From Sparassis latifolia (lineage: Eukaryota > Basidiomycota > Agaricomycetes > Polyporales > Sparassidaceae), in contig CM031559.1 in the NCBI GenBank assembly GCA_018466975.1, forward strand, positions 2,790,001-2,854,000: a stretch of 64,000 nt of DNA, given 5' to 3'. Positions 33,619 to 45,916 of this stretch are shown here, piece by piece; within the stretch, counting starts at the first letter, position 1; each line of letters opens with the position of its first letter. The translations under genes and the position numbers were made by a program. The notes below the pieces were generated by a model. It was not told the origin of the DNA. It saw nothing but the letters and a program-made list of their open reading frames with translations, and made no database searches.

Positions 33619-35562
33619 TTAGGCCGATGGCGGGGGTACCTCAGGTAAGTTCGCGCCCAAGTTATCGGGAAGAGCGAGTGTCGGGTCCGTCGTGCTCTTC
33701 AGGCGCCCACCGAAGAGGACCGTCCCGTGCTCTGCGCGGAACTTGGTGATGCGTGCCTCGACCTCGGGGCGGAAGTGGCGCATGAGGCCTTGGATGGGCC
33801 AAGCGGCCGCGTCACCGAGCGCGCAGATCGTGCGTCCTTCGATTTGTTTGCTGTGGGTGCGAGTAGGAGTAAGCGCACAGAACAGTTGGAGATGGCATGA
33901 GAGTGGGACGTACCTGATCTCGAGGAGCATGTCAATCTCGCGCTGGTGCCCTCTCCCCTCGACGAGGCGGTCCATCATATTCATCATCCATGTTGTGCCC
34001 TCGCGGCAGGGTGTGCACTGGCCACACGACTCGTGCTTGTAGAACTAGACGCACAATGTGAAGGTTAGGCGATACAGATGAGCCCCGAGGGGCAAAAGGC
34101 CACGCACGTGGGCAAAACGCGCGATGGCAGAGACAATGTCGGTGCTCTTGTCCATGACGATGACGGCGCCAGTGCCGAGTCCGGACTGCGCATCCTTGAG
34201 CGAGTCGTAATCCATCCTAGTAGATCGCAGTCATGAGACGGACGAATAAGTTCAGAGAGAATGAGACAGACGTACAAGACTTCCTCGCACTTCTTGATCG
34301 GCAAAACGGGGACGGAGCTTCCACCGGGAACAATACCGAGCAGGTTATCCCAACCGCCCCGCACGCCGCCGCAGTGCTTCTCAACCAAATCCTTCAGCGG
34401 AATGCTCATCTCTTCCTCGACGACGCATGGGTTATTCACGTGTCCGCTAATGCAGAACACCTTTGTACCCTGGTTCCGCGCACGGCCGAAACCCGCGAAC
34501 CAGCTAGCGCCACGCCTGCAGATTGTAGGCGCGACAGAGACAGTCTCGACGTTCGCGACGGTCGACGGACAGCCGAAGAGGCCGACGTCCGCGGGAAAGG
34601 GTGGCTTGAGGCGTGGCTTGCCCTGCTTACCTTCGAGGCTCTCGATGAGGGCGGTCTCCTCGCCGCAGATATACGCACCAGCGCCACGGTGGAGGTATAC
34701 GTCGAAGGAGTAGCCGGAGCCGCACGCGTCCTTCCCGAGAAAACCGGCCTTGTATGCTTCCGTGATCGCCTGTTGCAGGTGCGAGGCCTCCTGGTAGAAC
34801 TCGCCACGGATGTAGATGTACGCGGCCGTCGCATTCATCGCGCGTCCTGCAACGAGGCAGCCTTCGACGAGTTTGTGAGGGTCACCACGAAGGATCTCGC
34901 GATCCTTGCACGTCCCGGGTTCACCTTCGTCGGCGTTGACGACTAGGTAGCGGGGTCTGCACGTGCGGGAGTTCGTTAGCATCCCCTGGTTAACGGCGGA
35001 AGAAGATGGGGAAACGGTGTCTGATACAGTACACTATCATTTCTGCCAGTGTAACATGTACGGATGTAGAGAACATCCAGAAAATGTGAGGAATATTCAC
35101 CTAGGATCCTTCTCCCATCCAGGCTTGTTCATAAAGCTCCACTTCAGACCACTTGGGAAACCAGCACCGCCCCGACCGCGCAGACCCGAGTCCTTGATGG
35201 TTTGTATTATCCAAGCATCGCCCTTAGCAAGAATATCCTTCGTTCGATGCCAGTCACCGCGCGACTGTATCACAATTCGACTATCAGCACACATGACGAT
35301 GAATGACAATACAGCCCACCAAAACTGACCTGAGCTCCCTTCAAACCATGGTCATGTCTGCTATAGACATTGGTGAAAATGCGATCCTGGTCTTTCAAGC
35401 CACCATAGCGGCGGACGGGGGTGTCCTGGACGGTCGCGAAAGAACGACGAAGTTTGACGCGGAACGGCCGCGATATTCCTGAATTTGGCGACGGTCAGCT
35501 GGAAGAGGTAGACTGACTGAATGCCCGGACGCACGGGCAGTAGACGACGATGGCCTGAACAT
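33619..35562 (-). CDS. NDUFV1: NADH:ubiquinone oxidoreductase 51-kDa subunit (NDUFV1)
   Basis: The FMN- and NADH-binding subunit of mitochondrial complex I. In order: [20 protein letters not shown], the FMN motif [36 protein letters not shown], the NADH loop [19 protein letters not shown], then [14 protein letters not shown]. The N3 4Fe-4S cysteines are in [13 protein letters not shown] and [10 protein letters not shown]. The protein ends [14 protein letters not shown]. At least seven exons with 50-130 nt introns. The start proposed is ATG 35562. Its leader [15 protein letters not shown] is Ser/Arg-rich and would suit a mitochondrial presequence, but the first intron must then be only about 35 nt, so the start is tentative. 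The core is complete and unbroken. Confidence 0.92.
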
Positions 35563-36064
35563 GGTCGTCGTTGTCCTCGTCGATGAGCGAGCCTTTCTCG
35601 TTGACACCGAGTGCTTCGTCGGCGGTGTCCGGGTACGCCGGGTCTGTATTTGGGAGTATTGTCGTTGTGGCTGAACAAATGTGTGACTAAGTCACCGACT
35701 TGGACACTGGCGGCGCAAGCACTGCGGGTCGGCCGTCTTTCACCTTGAGCTCTATGTGATCATATCTGTAGTGTCGTGATTCACGTCGCACCTCTGTTGC
35801 CTTGAATAGGACGTTTTCCGGTACTCTGCTGCCGTGCAATACAGGACAACACGTCTTTCTCTGGTCCGAGACTTTCCATGGAGTTACCTGTACCAGGCCG
35901 CCGCTGGGATACGTTTTTCTTCCATTCAGGCTATCATTATCAAGCACAGGAATAATTATTGCTGCAAATACACTCAATCTGGAACCACTTTCGGATCTCA
36001 TGCGGGATGGGTGGCGGCCCTGGCTCATCTGGGGTATGGTGATATATCTGCGCTCGTACCTCAA
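35563..36064 (-). other. Unrecognised coding-like stretch upstream of NDUFV1
   Basis: The minus strand holds two coding-looking pieces in series. The first includes VPENVLFKATEVRRESRHYR, then YDHIELKVKDGRPAVLAPPV (35687-36064). The second is acidic: NTDPAYPDTADEALGVNEKG, then [12 protein letters not shown] (about 35555-35650). They could be exons of a separate small gene or of a longer 5' end. No family is recognised, and codon-repeat sequence could mimic the acidic part. Confidence 0.3.
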
Positions 36065-36299
36065 GCGTCGAGGTCAGGCCTCAAGTTCTGTATGCACACG
36101 TATGTGCAATGCTCTGTGTCTTCGTGCAGTACTATTCGTCAGGTCAAAGGGTCACCCAATTCTGGGCAACCTTCAGTCCTCGCCGACCCGCTCGACCCCG
36201 ATTTGACGAACGTACTTCTCCAAGATTTCCAATGTGCTTACAGAGCTTTATTCACTGCAATGAGGTGATCTGCAATACCGTGAGCTCAAGGGTGAGCTT

Positions 36300-39200
36300 A
36301 TAAAATTGGTGGCACCGTTGAAGTGGAACCTTCGTTATCTCTTAGCAATCACGCATGCCCCCGATCAACATGTTTTTGCCTTCTCCGCCAATCGCTGCAT
36401 CTTGACTTCTGAAGTCTATATCTGGCTCCTCTACGCGCGCGTTTCCATCAAGTCGTGCTCCTGGTCGTGCTAGTCTCAGGGCTCCTAGTCGATTCTTCAA
36501 GCTTGATAATCAAATTCAGGATGTCCACGCTAATTTACCGTTCCCGAGGAAAGCATCAATTTTTCGCGTGACTTGCACGCAGGCTCCTCAGCTGGTGCTT
36601 GTGCGCTCTATGCGACCATATCCCCTCGATTTTCTTGGCTTGCACGTGCAAACTGCGGAGTCAGCCATGGTCGTTCGGTAGCAGTATACGAGAGACACCG
36701 AACCTATCCTGCACTCCAATTGGCCATGTTCAGCACGCATGCACCCCCAGCACCTAATCAACCATCCCCCCGCGCTACTCCGATTATGCTAACCCATATC
36801 TCCGCCCTTCTGCAGCAGGATCGCCATGATCCCCGAGCCTGGGTAGTGGTGTCCTTTTCTGCGACTCGCGAGAACCCCGCCTTCATTCTATACAGGTGCG
36901 CAAACCGCAGCCCTCGATTTTGCATTCTCTTGATACCTCCGCATCCGAAACCTCGTGTCCACCATGGCCAGACCCACTCTTAAATTTGAGTTCGCTCAGA
37001 AGCGTTGCGAATTCGATTATCGCATGTATATCAATGTGAACGTGTCGTACACGTGATTCCGACGCGTATAGTGCACCTTTTTGGTGTACAGAATTTCCGT
37101 TGATGTTATCTGCAGATGCGTCTATTCAGCCCTGGATCACGCACGTTATCCGTATTTGCAGTTTTCAGGTGTGTCCGCTGGTAAGTTCTACCGCGAAGCA
37201 GCACCGAGGTACTCACACGAAAATAAGCACTGTCTTCAGTTCAATATGCCCTGCTTGTTACGCATCGGCGAAGGAAGTGATTTCTTCACCAACTGCGCGC
37301 AGAAATGGGACATTCTGCAAGTTGCTAATGAACCTCAACATGAACGAGGAAGGCGATTTCCAGCTCTGTCGTCACATCAAATATTGCCCGTGTCTTCGTC
37401 GGCTTCGTTGATTCTTGGCTCCTCATTTTGTGACTCCCTGTTTGGTAATTCTTGCCGCGTTTGACCGTCTGCTTCCCTCCAAGTCTCTGTGGCCCTACCT
37501 GTCGATCTCCACTTCGTCCGTAGTTGCTCCGTCTTGCGCATATCCCTACGCTTGATCTCTTACTCTCGTTCTCCCTTAGAAATGTGTTTGTGGACTAAAG
37601 ATGCCCCCCATGCCTTCTTTCCACCGGAACTCCCTATTTCATTGTGGATGCAGTCGAGGCACTTCTCCCATGGTGCGTCGCGACAAGAAGCACCCGGCAT
37701 CTCATCTTTACTCCAGCTCCCATCCTCTGAGTCGACTTTCCGAAGGATCGTGCAGCGCCATCACTTCGACTCCCTTTCTGTGTGTCTGCTAGATCAACCC
37801 CGGCGTGACGCTACGTCGTCTCTACTGCTCCGAGAAAAAATGGCTGGCGTCTCGGAGGTGCACCTCACGTGCGTTGTCTCTACGTCCTGTGCGTGCGAAT
37901 ATGCTGTACGCTGCGCGCGAAGCCATTCGCTCGATTCAGGTCGCTTCGGGCCCGATCCTGGTCGTGAATTCTGCGCCCGCCTCCCGTTTCTGTGTTTCCC
38001 CTTTCCCTGTGCTTCATGTCCGAATCTTAGTTCGTTCCCCCTTTCCATATCTTATTTCCCCCTCTCTATCTTCCTGTTCCCGCAACGTGTTTCTAATGCG
38101 CGGCGTGATCCCTTCGCCTTCGCGCTTTCTTTCTAGATGTCGGTAGTTCGGATGGTCGGCCGTGAAGCTTGAGGACGAAGCGATCTCGCAACAAGCGTAG
38201 CGCGCCTCAAGTGGCTACGAACGCTCATTCTATTCACGCCAGCGGTCCCAATGCCCTTGGGCCTTGCGCCAATCGGATTCGGACTCTGACTCCATGATTT
38301 ATTACGGTTTGGACAATACTGGGGCTTTCACGTTTCCAGTGCCTCTGATATTGCGACGAGTTAAATTTCCCTCGCGCCCTCTCGGCGCTCTACTCTATTA
38401 CTCAATCACACAGCACATTCTCGCCGGCACGCACCCCCCACGCCCACGCCCACCGCCCAAGCTCCACGCAACATTTCCGCACCGAGTCCAGACTCTGCGC
38501 ACACAGATGAAGACCGCCCCGCTATCTCGGTCCACGCTCGATCGCTGATCGCGAATTCAATTATTGGGGTGCGTTCCACGCACGCGTTCGGCGTGTTCAA
38601 TTATGCCAGGCACGCGGCGCGGGGAGCTGGGATGATAGAGCGCGTGCGCATATTTTAGCGAGTCCGTTCTGATGTGATCGCTGCTCTGGTGTCCAGTGTG
38701 AATCTGCGGGCTTGTGGCGTTCTGAATTCCAAAACGTTTATGGCGTGCGCGGTGCCGCCATCGATGCGCCTTGGGCGTCTCCCAGTTGGGGTGACGCCGA
38801 CGCCGACGCCGACGATGGGGTATGAGAGCTGATCGCGAATTTGCGAAGCGATTCGCGCCAGCCACTCGGGCGGGGTGTGCTCGCGACGTCGCCGGAACCT
38901 GCTGTGTGTGTGCCTGCTGCGTCCCCTCGATCGCAGGACGTGCAGCAGCTGTGGCTTCTCCTTCGCCGGGTTCGAATGCACGCTGCGGGCTTCTCGGGCT
39001 CGCGTGCGTGCGTGGCGAGCATACGGTGACGGAACTGCAGCACTCCGTACCGCGCCGTCCGCCTGCAACGATCGCTTCCTGGTGCGCGGGTGCGCGAGAG
39101 GTGCGTGTGACGTCGGGCGCATCGGGACGAGCGCGTCCCGGAGCCGGTGCGCGATACTGATCGACTCGACGGTGTACGGGGCGCGGGGTGCGGGGTCGCC

Positions 39201-39880
39201 GCCGCGCGAGGCGGGATTACAATACGAACGTTCTGTGGAGGCTGGACTGGACTGCACCTAGGCGCATAACTCGCTCACGGTATAACTGCAGGTGTCGTTC
39301 TGGGATAATTCTATTGGGAAACCCTCAGAAACCCGGAAACTCCAACCTTCTGGGATAATTTAGGAAGCGACGATTGATCGCGCTGCTGCGAACTCAATCG
39401 GCTTCGGATTTGGGTATTGAATTGCGCGCGTACCGCCCTGAGGCTGAGGGTCTAGCTCTACGCGTTGTTGATGAAGGACGGAGGACGCGAGGTTAGTTTA
39501 GTAACCAGTATCCATTCTCGACACGCGAGAGGTATACAAAGTACAGCGATACAGCGATACACGTACATACAGATGCAGCAGGCAAAACCGAGAAGGCAGT
39601 ATTCGATATAGATACAGCAGAGTCCCAAAGCGAGCGTACACGACTGCGACGCATGGTATATGTGTATTTCGCGATTTTGTCGCTGAAGCAGCGCGAACGA
39701 GGTTTAAGCGGGAGTTGCGCGGAAGCCATCGCGCGTCCGTGCACAATAGATATGTGGAGCTGTTCTGATGAGCGAGGACGGCGCGGCGGGAAGACCGGTG
39801 CGCGTAGAGGATAAGGGGGGTACTCGCAGCGGTTGAGACGCCGGACGGACCAAGCACCGGGAACCGGGCGCACACGTCAT
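36300..39880. other. 3.5-kb gene-poor, pyrimidine-rich region
   Basis: No protein family is recognised on either strand. The + strand is rich in C and T over long stretches, strongest at 37980-38100. From 38400 to 39260 the sequence is GC-rich and nearly all six frames are open, so the minus-strand frame of 200 codons there (38655-39257) is not good evidence of a gene. A short GACGCC microsatellite lies at about 38788-38812. A duplicated TTCTGGGATAATT occurs at 39298 and 39350. Confidence 0.4.
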
Positions 39881-39948
39881 CCCCCCAATTCAGGCCGACC
39901 CTCTCCCCATGCGTCGCACGCGGCTCGTGGAGGCGCGATACGGGTGAA

Positions 39949-40634
39949 TCAGCGGGGGGTGGTGCTCGCGCGGCGCATGACGGGGCGGCCTTCGGCGTGG
40001 TGCCACTGCTGTTCCCACTCTTGCAGGCACCTGAGCGTAGCGGAGAGAGTCAGCGAGGCGAAGCACAAAAGGAAGAGGGAAGAACGCACCGGACGAAGGA
40101 CGAGTTGGGCTTGATGCAGGCGCGCTTGCGGCGCACGAGGTCGTAGGCGGAGGCGTAGGACATGTTGTGGGTGTAGATGAGGTAGGCGATGACGACGGCG
40201 GCGGAGCGCGAGACGCCCTGGGGGAGCACCAGTGTCAGCGAAAGAAGGAGAAAAAAAGAGAGGTGGGTGCGCACCTGCTGGCAGTGCACGAGCACGTTCA
40301 CGCCCTTGCGAAGGCGGTCGTCGATCCAGCGGACGGTGGCCTCGAGATGGGGCTTGAGGTCGGCAGAGGTGCTGTCGAGGATGTCGAGGCGGTAGGCCTC
40401 AAGGCCGTGCTTGGCGTGTGCGTCGACGGAGGGCAGCCAGGGCGCGTCGAGCACCTGGACGAGGGCGGAGATCTTGTTGGACTCGAGGAGCACCGGGTCG
40501 AGGATGGCGGAGAAGGAGCCGAGAAAGAGTGCGCCGGTGCGGGCACTGGGCGACGGGCTCGGGGGGAGGATGAGGTGCATGGGCGTGCACATGGCCTGCA
40601 TGACCTCTGGTGGGAGATTGTCGAAGCGGATCAT
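39949..40634 (-). CDS. Dual-specificity protein phosphatase
   Basis: Three exons (40275-40634, 40090-40217, 39949-40030; introns of 57 and 59 nt) encode 189 residues, a single catalytic domain. The start MIRFDNLPPEVMQAMC leads to LFLGSFSAILDPVLLESNKI. The general-acid Asp is expected in the YRLDILDSTSADL region. The P-loop VLVHCQQGVSRSAAVVIAYL gives the HCx5R signature and is split by the first intron between the two Gln codons and GVSRS. The end reads CLQEWEQQWHHAEGRPVMRR. It should dephosphorylate pSer/pThr/pTyr; the substrate is unknown. A TATA box is present upstream. Confidence 0.9.
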
Positions 40635-40736
40635 CGGGCGAGGGAAATATTGTGAAAGAAATTGGTGGTCGGCGTGAGTGACGACGACGACGGAGAGACT
40701 GGGCGACTGTGCAGCATTGGTGGAGTGGGAGCATGG

Positions 40737-40744
40737 TATATATA
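40737..40744 (-). promoter_or_regulatory. TATA box of the phosphatase gene
   Basis: TATATATA about 105 bp upstream of the ATG at 40634 on the minus strand. It fits a core promoter for this gene. Confidence 0.5.
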
Positions 40745-40989
40745 CAAAAGTCGGAGCGGATGCGGGCGCGGAGGTGGGTACGCGCAGGCGCCAATTGGGG
40801 GTATCCAGATTTCACCGCGGGCAATCTCAGATTCGGAAGTTATCGATTGCCCACGGGCGATCTGGGCCTTTTCAATGGTGTCCTTGCCCAGGCCCGCCTC
40901 CATACCTTAGGTTCAGTCACAGGTCACACCCTTGTGAACTGTCTTGTGTAGCGTAGTCGGTTCGAATTCATCTGTTCTAGCTGTTCTCT

Positions 40990-41870
40990 GAGCTTGCCAA
41001 AATCCACTCTCGAGAGCCAAACTCCCAAATCTGGCTTCCCGACGCGTGAACGAAGTCAAGTTGGCCTGTCACAGGTCACAAAGTCTCTGATCCGCCCGAG
41101 GTTCCCGCGCACCTCCAAAGTTCAGGCCATTCTCCTCGCCATCCTCGACACTCTACTGCTTCGTGGAGAGGTCTACTGTACACAGAGACTGTACCCAGAA
41201 GAAATGGAAAGGACCAACACCCCGTTGTCACCGCCCCGGCATCCGCTTTCAGCGTCTTCGTGGCGCTTCTCCTCCGAGTTCGGACACACCGCCCATTGCG
41301 GATTCCAGTCACCATTACCTTTTGCTCCAGCTGCCAGAGTCCTCCAGAGTCGCCCCCGGATTTACTTCCGCACCCGGACCCGCTCGTGGCGGCAGCGCGT
41401 GCACCCCAGCCGCTGCCGCGCTTGTCCCTGCGACCATCCGAGTGACGTCGGCGCGGCTATGACGCAGCTCTGGCTGTGGAGCGGGCACGACCAGCCTTTG
41501 CCCGCGGTCTGGCTCAGCTCTATGTTGGGGTGATCCTGTTTGAGATCTTTTTTTCTCTTTCCTTCTCTTTCTTTCCCTTAATAATCCAATCCTATTCGTT
41601 CTTCCCTGGGATCTGTTTTGCTTTCGCCGGCCTCGTCGTAAACCCCAGTCATTTTCACAATCTCTCCGCGATGACGTACTTTCCGCGCTGCCGTCGAGCC
41701 ATATCTATGAAAAGCCTTCGACTCCTGCCCAACGAATGACACTCAGCAAGAACGTCGCCGTGGACCGCACGAGATGATGCAACTCCGCAGATTTCGAGGT
41801 ATTTTAACACACGGCGGGTCGCACCCATGCAATTCTGGTCTTGGCACTGTTGCCCCCGTCCCGTCTTCTG
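40990..41870. other. Intergenic, pyrimidine-rich
   Basis: No gene recognised. It contains a strong C/T tract on the + strand at about 41535-41600. A 179-codon + frame (40994-41533) lacks any recognisable family or splice pattern. Confidence 0.35.
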
Positions 41871-41879
41871 GCGAATTTT

Positions 41880-42930
41880 TTCTGCCCCCTCAGCTGTACG
41901 GATCATGGCCCTGTCCCTGTCTTGGTGCTCGAGCCTCTGCCGCGGTGTCATACTTGCAGACCGGTCCGACGACTCGCTATCTGTATTCTTTCGCCCCTCG
42001 TGCCCGCGCTTCCCTCTCTGGACCGATAGCTTTTACGGCATCCGACCCCGTCTCGACCGGTCGTTTTCGCAATTTTGGCGGATGCGGATGCTTTTCTCTC
42101 CGGAGGGTTTTGAAGCGTGGCTGTCATGTCTTGGTGTGAGACCAGCGGTATGATATGGCCCGACAACTCGCTGTGTGTGTGCTTTCGCTCCAAGTGCTTG
42201 TGCTTCACCTCTCTGGACTGATGGCTATTATGGTATTCGAACCCCGCCTCGAACGCGACGCGGTCGGTCGTTTTCGCAATTTTGGCGGATGATGCAGCTG
42301 CCGCGTTTCGCGGACGCTTTCTCTCCGGAGAGGTTTGGAGCATGGCCGTGTCTTGGTGTGAGACCGGCGGTACCATATGGTCCGACAACTCGCTGTATGT
42401 GTGTGCTTTTGCTCGTCGTGCTTATATTTAACTCTGTGGACTGATGGCTATTACGGTATTCGACCCCGTCTCGAACGTAACTTTTGAAGCATGGCCGTGT
42501 CTTGGTGTGAGACCAGCGGTACCATATGGTCCGACATCTCAGTGTGTGCATGCTTTTGCTCGTCGTGCTTGTATTTAACTCTCTGGACTGATGGCTATTA
42601 CGGTATTCGACCCCGCCTCCAACGTAACGCGGTCGGTCGTTTTCGCAATTTTGGCGGATGATGCAGCTGCCGTGTTTCGCGGACGCTTTCTCTCCAGAGA
42701 TTCTTGAAGTATGGCCCATGGTGCCATATGGTCCGGCACCTCACTATATGTATTCTTTCGCTGCAAGTGCTTGTACTTAACTCTCTGGACTGATGACTTT
42801 TATGGCATCCGACCTCGTCTCGAACGCGACGCGGTCGGTCGCATTCAATTTTGGCGGATGACGCGCCTGCCGCGTTTCGCGGATGTATGTCTCGGGAAAG
42901 TTTTGAGGCGTTGTCAAACAATGTCTGATC
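41880..42930. repeat. Diverged tandem-repeat array, period about 210-220 bp
   Basis: About five units. Landmarks recur in order: CTTGGTGTGAGACC at about 42130, 42352 and 42501 (degenerate forms near 41918 and 42712), CTCTGGACTGATGGCT or its variants, and GGTCGGTCGTTTTCGCAATT followed by TTGGCGGATG. One unit (42351-42500) is short and lacks the GGTCGGTCG part. The minus strand stays open through parts of the array (repeats of KIAKTTDR and NSHQSRE), but frames shift between units, so a repetitive protein is not supported. Confidence 0.75.
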
Positions 42931-43412
42931 TAGAGGTGGTCTGCGGGGAACGGCACACATTGCGGTGCTGAGTCCAGATTCAAGACGGAAGGCAGGACAA
43001 ACACTACCACAGACTGGGGCTGGACGACATGATCCACGGCGAAGAATATTATAATAATCATGGCTGAGCGACGCTGATCTGGAACGGGCGCGTCCGTACT
43101 GTATTCGTGTCCCGCTTACCTATCCGAGGTGCTACCTGCTCACTTATCGTTCATAGTCCTCGCGTTTATATATCCTTGCGTGAGCCTCCGTCGCCGTGTC
43201 GCTCTTGACTATTGGCGTCAATTAACTCGGTGCCGCTTCGCTCGCTCGAATTCTGCTTCTGGGCACACCTCAGCCAGTCCTTTTGCTCTCAATTACCTCC
43301 CCTCCGCAAAGTTTTAAAGTCGCCGTCCTTGGCCACATGGGGTACACGCTCCTCCCTTGAGGTTGCGCGAGCCCGTGGGTTAGGTGCGTGCCCCTGAGAT
43401 TGTGTGGAGCCG

Positions 43413-43435
43413 GTGGTAGGTAGGTAGGTAGGTAG
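43413..43435. repeat. GGTA tetranucleotide microsatellite
   Basis: About five perfect GTAG units in a row (GGTAGGTAGGTAGGTAGG). The surrounding 42.95-44.05 kb has no recognised gene. Confidence 0.85.
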
Positions 43436-44099
43436 ATTACCGGCATTGGTCCCATTCAGGAACGCCGGGTTGTCGCACCTAGATCTCTGCTATGTACCCG
43501 TGCACAGTACACTACAGAAATCTAGGATACAACACATCCAGGACAGAAATCGCTCCGATCAATGCGTACTCATCTACACAGCTCCCAGTGCATCGAAGTT
43601 GATTTGAGGGCAAGGGAAAACCCAGTGGGAAAAACCCCGAACTCAGGGAGCTGCTTCAACAAGCGCACTGTCCCACGAAATCCATCAAGGATGCATGAGA
43701 CTAAGTAGGCTCTCCAGCTGTTGTTATATGTGGAAGAAGTGTATGCTTCCTTGTGTGAAACACTTAGGATGTTGTACGCGGATGTGCCAGATATTCTGCA
43801 CCATACACAAAAAAGCAAGCGGGACATAGCTGCATGTTCACACATCAAGTGTGACACTTCCACAGGTAGCAAAGAGCGAGAGCTGCACGTCATGATTTGA
43901 AAGAGTAATTACAGGTTGCGTGAAGAATGCCAGCACAGTCACTGTGCATACTTGACCCCACTCACCACGATGCCCGATGCACGATGTGCACATGGAGCAT
44001 AATATGGAAGTGCTGCACACTGCTGGATCTCGAGCTGGGGTATACAGGTAGTGCGACGGCTCGCGGACAAGGGGTCGACAACAGCAATGCGATGGAAGA

Positions 44100-44780
44100 G
44101 AATGCTCGCATGCGAAAGAACTCGCGTTACAGGACGGGCAGTGCGGGCACTGTGTCTCAATGCTGACCATAACATCGTGTTCTGTAAACACACTTCTCAT
44201 GTCACGATGGTCCACGGTGTCGTTAGAGTAGCAGAGGACGATATTCATGAACAACACAAATAGGGGTAAGGTGAGTGACAGGTAGACCACTACCTCGGCA
44301 TCCGCAGTCACAGGCAGGAGCAGCGGGCACTGTGCATCGACGCTGGTCATAGAGCCATCGGTAAACACTTCCTCGCAGTCTGAGGGCATCCACCATCGGT
44401 GGGCATCCACCGCCATCGATGGGCATCCGCACTAAAAGGCGGGTAGCAGCGGACGCTGTGCGTCGACGCTGGACATGGAAGGTACACAATAAATGCATGC
44501 CTTAGAAGCAGGCGGGAGTAGCGAGCATTGTGCATCAATGCTGGACATATAGCTGCCATCTGTAAACACTTTCCCGCAGCATAAGGGCATCCACCGCCAT
44601 TAGTGGGCATCCGCGCGAAAAGGTGGGTAGCAGTGGATGCTGTGCGTCGATGCTGGACATGGAGCCATCTTCCGCAAACATGTTGTATACGTTACGATAG
44701 TCATCAGTGTCGTTTTAGCAGTAGAGAGCAATATTCTTGAATATCGGGAATAGGGGTAAGCCGAGATGATGGTTTGGTAT
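44100..44780. repeat. Diverged tandem repeats, period about 180-200 bp
   Basis: A motif of the form GCGGACGCTGTGCGTCGACG followed by CTGGACAT recurs at about 44135, 44325, 44450, 44523 and 44632. GTAAACACTT follows in three of them, and GGGCATCCACCGCCAT occurs at about 44406 and 44586. The outer sequence ATTC.TGAA...AATAGGGGTAAG occurs at both 44240 and 44730, so a larger unit is also duplicated. Minus-strand frames across it are repeats of the same short peptides and are not claimed as genes. Confidence 0.65.
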
Positions 44781-45309
44781 CGGAAAACCGCGCAGAATGG
44801 TGTCCTCAACTGAGCTCTGGCTGACATGAATATTTCTCGGTGTTGTATGCGACATCGAAGATGTGTCTTGGACGGCTTTGTATGTGGCTCGCGGACATGT
44901 GGTACGAGAAGAGGCCAGAGTGCGGGTGGTGTCTGTCTACGCTGGAGGCTCCACTGCTTGCCCCTACCCATAAGCACCGCCGAATCGGTGCGCGCGCGCT
45001 CTGCATCTAGGACTCTTGGTGGCGGATGGTGCGCCCCGGCTCGAGTGCTCGAGTTTGGCCGGTGGAAGGGTATCGTGTGCACTGCTATGCCTGTTCCCCT
45101 GGTGTTCCAATAGGCCGCTCGCGCGATCCACCTTCGACGTCGGGACGTGAAAGCGTTGTGAGTCGTCGTGCGTTCATCGGGTGTTCTGATCGTGCACGGG
45201 GCGCGCTGTTGGAACAAAACGATAACTTTACTGTTGATAGTGGCCATCGTGAATGCCCGCCGCAGCGCGTGCCTGATCCCGGGCTGAGCGTGAGGGGTGG
45301 TAGGGAGGA

Positions 45310-45600
45310 TGTGAAGTCCTACCACTCGTCCTTTGACTTCCGAGAGCTTTCCGACCTCCTCGATCAAACCAGCCTCCGCGAAACGAGCGCTCAGATCCTC
45401 GTCCTGCGCGAATTTCGACATGTTGATGAAGATCGGGTCCGAGTTTATCTACTCATGCGACGCAGTGAGCGTGCAAGCCAACGCGCAGCGTCTTTCCCCT
45501 GCGGAGCATCCCCCGTCTGACTCAGGCAGGTCTCAACGTCGGCTTCAGCCCCGTTTAGTGCAGGTGAAGGGATACATGATTGTGAGGAAATATATTTTAA
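45310..45600 (-). pseudogene. UBX-domain gene remnant B (FAF2-like)
   Basis: The + strand sequence CCACTCGTCCTTTGACTTCC, then CCTCCTCGATCAAACCAGCC, up to CAACGCGCAGCGTCTTTCCC, aligns with 49545-49775 of the intact UBX gene. It is short, lacks both ends and is out of frame. It is followed by GATTGTGAGGAAATATATTT, which also follows remnant A. A UBX remnant thus lies on the outer side of block B's BTB gene, as expected if the blocks were once arranged head to tail. Confidence 0.75.
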
Positions 45601-45916
45601 ATGCGTGCATGTCGCCACGCGTAAATATTCCGCGCTGTCGGCATGTTCAAACTCCGCTTTCTGCGGTTGCCGCTTTCCAACACTGGCCAAATAACCGTGA
45701 CGGGCGGGCGTGTAGTTGCCTGCTTGACTGGCTGAACTTGATACGCAACTCGCTCGAGCACAGTCACATACCGTTCGTTGACATGCTAACGTTGTCGACA
45801 GCCACTGTCAGCCAGTGCAGCAGTACGCATAAATATTCTGTTCCGATGCTGCGCTCAGTCATCTTTGTGCACTGTCAACGCAGAACCGGGCGGGATTCTT
45901 CTCGATACTTAACATC

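Noticed and set aside
38655..39257. 200-codon minus-strand frame
   Set aside because: GC-rich segment in which nearly every frame is open; Arg/Ala/Ser-rich without any domain or splice logic.
40167..40655. 162-codon + strand frame (Gly/Val/Glu-rich)
   Set aside because: Antisense to the dual-specificity phosphatase, whose HCx5R motif is unambiguous.
40960..40985. Possible tRNA T-arm (GGTTCGAATTC)
   Set aside because: No acceptor stem, D-arm or anticodon arm can be formed around it.
42228..42719. Repetitive protein on the minus strand
   Set aside because: The frame is a by-product of the tandem DNA repeat; units differ in length by non-multiples of three.
44600..45421. 273-codon minus-strand frame
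   Set aside because: Spans the tandem repeat and the UBX remnant; no single protein family, so treated as chance opening.
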